Shown here piece after piece: positions 4,515 through 6,455 of a stretch of 6,455 nt of DNA (the first letter of the stretch is position 1; every line of letters begins with the position of its first letter). A program made the position numbers and the translations under genes. The stretch is from JBAZKK01 sp964456925 (GTDB lineage: Bacteria; Omnitrophota; Gorgyraeia; Gygaellales; Profunditerraquicolaceae). The notes under the pieces were generated by a model. The model did not search any database and was not told the origin of the DNA. It saw only the letters and a list, made by a program, of their open reading frames with translations. The stretch is from contig CAYWCX010000038.1 in NCBI GenBank assembly GCA_964456925.1, forward strand, positions 1 to 6,455. Direction: 5' to 3'.

Positions 4515-6198
4515 ATGGATTTTCGGGAGGGTCGTAGACGTCAACCATATCAATGTTGCGGTCAACAACGCCGGTAGGAGAAACCACTACCAAGTTTATC
4601 TCCTTGGTCCCGCGGTGGATATAGGTGGTAGGAAAACCCGCCTGGTCGGTATCGGGAGTAGTAAGCGCCCAGCGATTAACGGACTGGGAGTCTTCTTTGC
4701 TCAATGGCCGCAAGACCCCGAGGTGGCCAGACCAGAGGTAGCGCAGTTCCGGCTGCATACAGCCGGTCTCCCCGTAGTAATAAGAGGAATTGATATTAAC
4801 CTCTTCATCTTTTTTATTGCGGTAGGGGTGGCTGCGCAGTTCAATCTTGGTGCGGTCAAAGTTGGCGTTTTCGGGCCTTAGCGAAAGGTCAATGAAGGTC
4901 TTGAGGTTATATTCGATGGGCCTGCCTTCGTCCAGTTCCCTCATCCTCTCGTCGGTGAGGGCGACAGTTTCCAGAAAAGCCTCTCCCGCTTTTTCTTTAA
5001 GGGCAAGATAATACTGGCGGGCCTGTTCGTTTTTATTTTCCCATTGCGCAAGCAGGCCCAATTGATAGAGAGACGATATTATCTGCGGGCTGATATCCTT
5101 TTTCTGGGATAGCGCGGTGAAATAACTTCTGCCATTGATTAAATCGCGCAACACATAGGTATAGATAATTCCGATTTTGAATTCTGCCTCGTCGCGACGA
5201 GCGCTGCCAGGGAATAACTCTATTAAATTCACGTATCTGTCTTTAGATAAAGGGTACTCCTTGGCTTTTTCTAAGTTAAAGGCGCGCAAATACATTAGCT
5301 CCTCACTAAAAGCCTCCCGTCCGCCCAACTCTTCAATCTTGGCAAAGATTTCTTCGGCATAGGCAGGGTCGTTAGGTCCGCGGTCACGGTAAGAAAACTG
5401 CCTGGCAATTTCAATCAATTCCGTTATCGCGGCTTTGCCCTGCGCCGCAGTAATTCTTGCGATATAGGCATCGTAAATCGCCTCGGCTAATTCCAGGTTG
5501 CCTTCGTTATAAAAAACGGCGGCAGCGCTTTTAAGCTCGGCGTTATTTTTAGTTACCTCCACCAGTCTCGCTACATATAATTTATATAACTGCCGTGATT
5601 TTATCTTGTCGTTGTAAGAAGAAAGTACTTCTGCCGCGTTTTTTATCACCGCGGTATCCGCCGCACCGCCCTCGGAGTACTGCGTAAACTCATCCATTAA
5701 ATCTGAAAGCTGGGCATCTGCTGCCGGGTCCTGCTGGTCGCGGTAAAACCTCCAGAGAAGCATCCGGCTGTAAAGGTGCAGCGGCTCGTTAGTTTTGGTG
5801 GCCTCAATTACTTTTGTCAGGGATGCGGTTATTTCATCGCGGTAACTATTATTGCTGGAAAAGTACTCTTCCCATTTCTGGTTTTCTTCCAGGTATCTAA
5901 GCTGGTGGTAACGGGTAAGTGCGGTATAATAAGCGGCTAACAATTCCGTTTCCCCGCCCCCCGCGCTCAAAGACTGCAGGACGGCAATGAAATCCGAAAA
6001 CGCACTATTCTTAAAATAGATTCCTTTGAGTTCCTCAAGGAGCGGATAAAGGTCGGCGCTGCTTTTGGCCTCGCTAATCTTTTGCTTTAAAACATCTATC
6101 CGCGCATTTTCCTCGCCGGTTAAAGCCGCGGATGACGCGCATAACAAAAGCGTAAAACCTAAAACGAAAACCAAAACTTTGACCGCGGCGTTCTTCAT
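4513..6198 (-). CDS. Exported TPR-repeat protein with C-terminal PKD-like domain, function unknown
   Basis: I do not recognise a named family. Residues 1-25 form a signal peptide (Lys-containing start, hydrophobic VLVFVLGFTLLL, then CASSAA), with cleavage likely near residues 24-25. The Cys20 context (LLLC) is a poor lipobox. Residues about 28-428 are helical and rich in Ala, Glu, Tyr and Leu, with TPR-like pairs such as AAVFYNEGNLELAEAIYDAY and LYQLGLLAQWENKNEQARQYY. The last 132 residues (430-561) change to a beta-rich composition. ELRYLWSGHLG, then PTTYIHRGTKEINLVVVSPTG, then VDVYDPP recall a PKD-type immunoglobulin-like fold. The ATG overlaps the upstream stop (ATGA), with no Shine-Dalgarno visible, so translation is coupled to the hydrolase-like gene. 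That and the export signal suggest an envelope or secreted scaffold working with that enzyme. It is the last gene before a hairpin terminator. Confidence 0.85.
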   Translation of the reverse strand: MKNAAVKVLVFVLGFTLLLCASSAALTGEENARIDVLKQKISEAKSSADLYPLLEELKGIYFKNSAFSDFIAVLQSLSAGGGETELLAAYYTALTRYHQLRYLEENQKWEEYFSSNNSYRDEITASLTKVIEATKTNEPLHLYSRMLLWRFYRDQQDPAADAQLSDLMDEFTQYSEGGAADTAVIKNAAEVLSSYNDKIKSRQLYKLYVARLVEVTKNNAELKSAAAVFYNEGNLELAEAIYDAYIARITAAQGKAAITELIEIARQFSYRDRGPNDPAYAEEIFAKIEELGGREAFSEELMYLRAFNLEKAKEYPLSKDRYVNLIELFPGSARRDEAEFKIGIIYTYVLRDLINGRSYFTALSQKKDISPQIISSLYQLGLLAQWENKNEQARQYYLALKEKAGEAFLETVALTDERMRELDEGRPIEYNLKTFIDLSLRPENANFDRTKIELRSHPYRNKKDEEVNINSSYYYGETGCMQPELRYLWSGHLGVLRPLSKEDSQSVNRWALTTPDTDQAGFPTTYIHRGTKEINLVVVSPTGVVDRNIDMVDVYDPPENP

Positions 6199-6455
6199 TC
6201 TTTTTTTGTGGGAGTATTCAAAACGGGATTCTTCCAGAATTCCCTGATTATATAATAGGCCTTGCGCGGCAGGCGTTTATTCAGGCCGCCATCGGTCTCT
6301 TCGGACAAAGCCACAATCCCGAACCATTCTTCGTTCATATTCTTGTTATCCTTGGCCTTGATATCCAGGTAGTAACTGGGGTTAGACCAGTTGGATTCGC
6401 TATCGTGGACCTTCCAGCCTTCGGGGTTATATTCGTTGTGCTTCCACCATTCATC
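6195..6455 (-). CDS. C-terminal end of a probable TIM-barrel glycoside-hydrolase-like protein (partial)
   Basis: Only the last 86 residues are in the window; the frame is open to the right edge and stops with TGA at 6197-6195. The sequence starts DEWWKHNEYNPEGWKVHD. It then has NEEWFGIVAL, and near the end the pattern LPRKAYYIIREFWKNP. From memory this arrangement (DEWWK...HD...NEEWFGI...RKAYY.L.E.W) is the closing part of glycoside-hydrolase TIM barrels of the GH2/GH5-like clan A type found in bacterial surface enzymes. The catalytic glutamates would lie upstream and cannot be checked. The stop overlaps the start of the TPR gene by ATGA, which marks a shared operon. The family call is tentative; that it is a real coding end is nearly certain. 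Confidence 0.65.
   Translation of the reverse strand, partial: DEWWKHNEYNPEGWKVHDSESNWSNPSYYLDIKAKDNKNMNEEWFGIVALSEETDGGLNKRLPRKAYYIIREFWKNPVLNTPTKKE

Noticed and set aside
4507..4881. Plus-strand open frame of 124 codons beginning in the hairpin
   Set aside because: It is antisense to the C-terminal domain of the TPR gene, and its start codon is buried in the hairpin's right arm; no family resemblance.
6139..6198. Lipoprotein signal in the TPR protein (Cys20)
   Set aside because: The residues before the Cys are LLL, which lacks the small residue normally required at -1; the AxSA region just after fits ordinary signal peptidase better.

Overview
The window reads as a piece of an uncultivated, moderate-GC bacterial genome. 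The mix of a cobalamin-type ribonucleotide reductase carrying an intein, a membrane-anchored coiled-coil protein with a small C-terminal beta domain, and an exported TPR protein downstream of a glycoside-hydrolase-like gene is reminiscent of Candidatus Omnitrophota or a related PVC-side lineage. That placement is inference from style, not from a marker gene. All five genes lie on the minus strand, so transcription runs from high to low coordinates.

Layout in transcription order. (1) 6455-4513 is the end of an operon: the C-terminus of a probable TIM-barrel glycoside-hydrolase-like protein, overlapping by ATGA with a secreted 561-residue TPR protein with a PKD-like tail. It is closed by a strong GC-rich hairpin at 4471-4514. 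(2) A sigma-70-type promoter (4399-4427, 17-bp spacer) starts a compact three-gene cluster: a NagC/Mlc-type ROK repressor, a membrane-anchored coiled-coil protein and a LacI-family repressor, with gaps of only about 20 bases. (3) The 131 bases between lacI and the next gene carry a near-consensus promoter (TTGACA, 17 bp, TATACT) and two 16-bp palindromes whose centres lie 31 bp apart. They match the NrdR box, the operator of the ribonucleotide reductase repressor. (4) The last gene, running off the left edge, is nrdJ, the adenosylcobalamin-dependent ribonucleotide reductase. Its reading frame departs from the family exactly after the conserved PNSP motif and enters an intein (block A Cys, block B TxxH, an unusual four-cysteine cluster, and the pre-endonuclease WxxAxxLxxGDYV strand).

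The genes fall into two themes. One is carbohydrate sensing and degradation: the hydrolase-like gene, the exported TPR protein and two sugar-type repressors. The other is deoxynucleotide synthesis under NrdR control. The best items for a second look are the truncated nrdJ intein with its cysteine cluster and the tandem NrdR boxes, one of which overlaps the lacI stop codon. I saw no tRNA, rRNA, CRISPR array or transposase. Plus-strand open frames are antisense shadows of the minus-strand genes.
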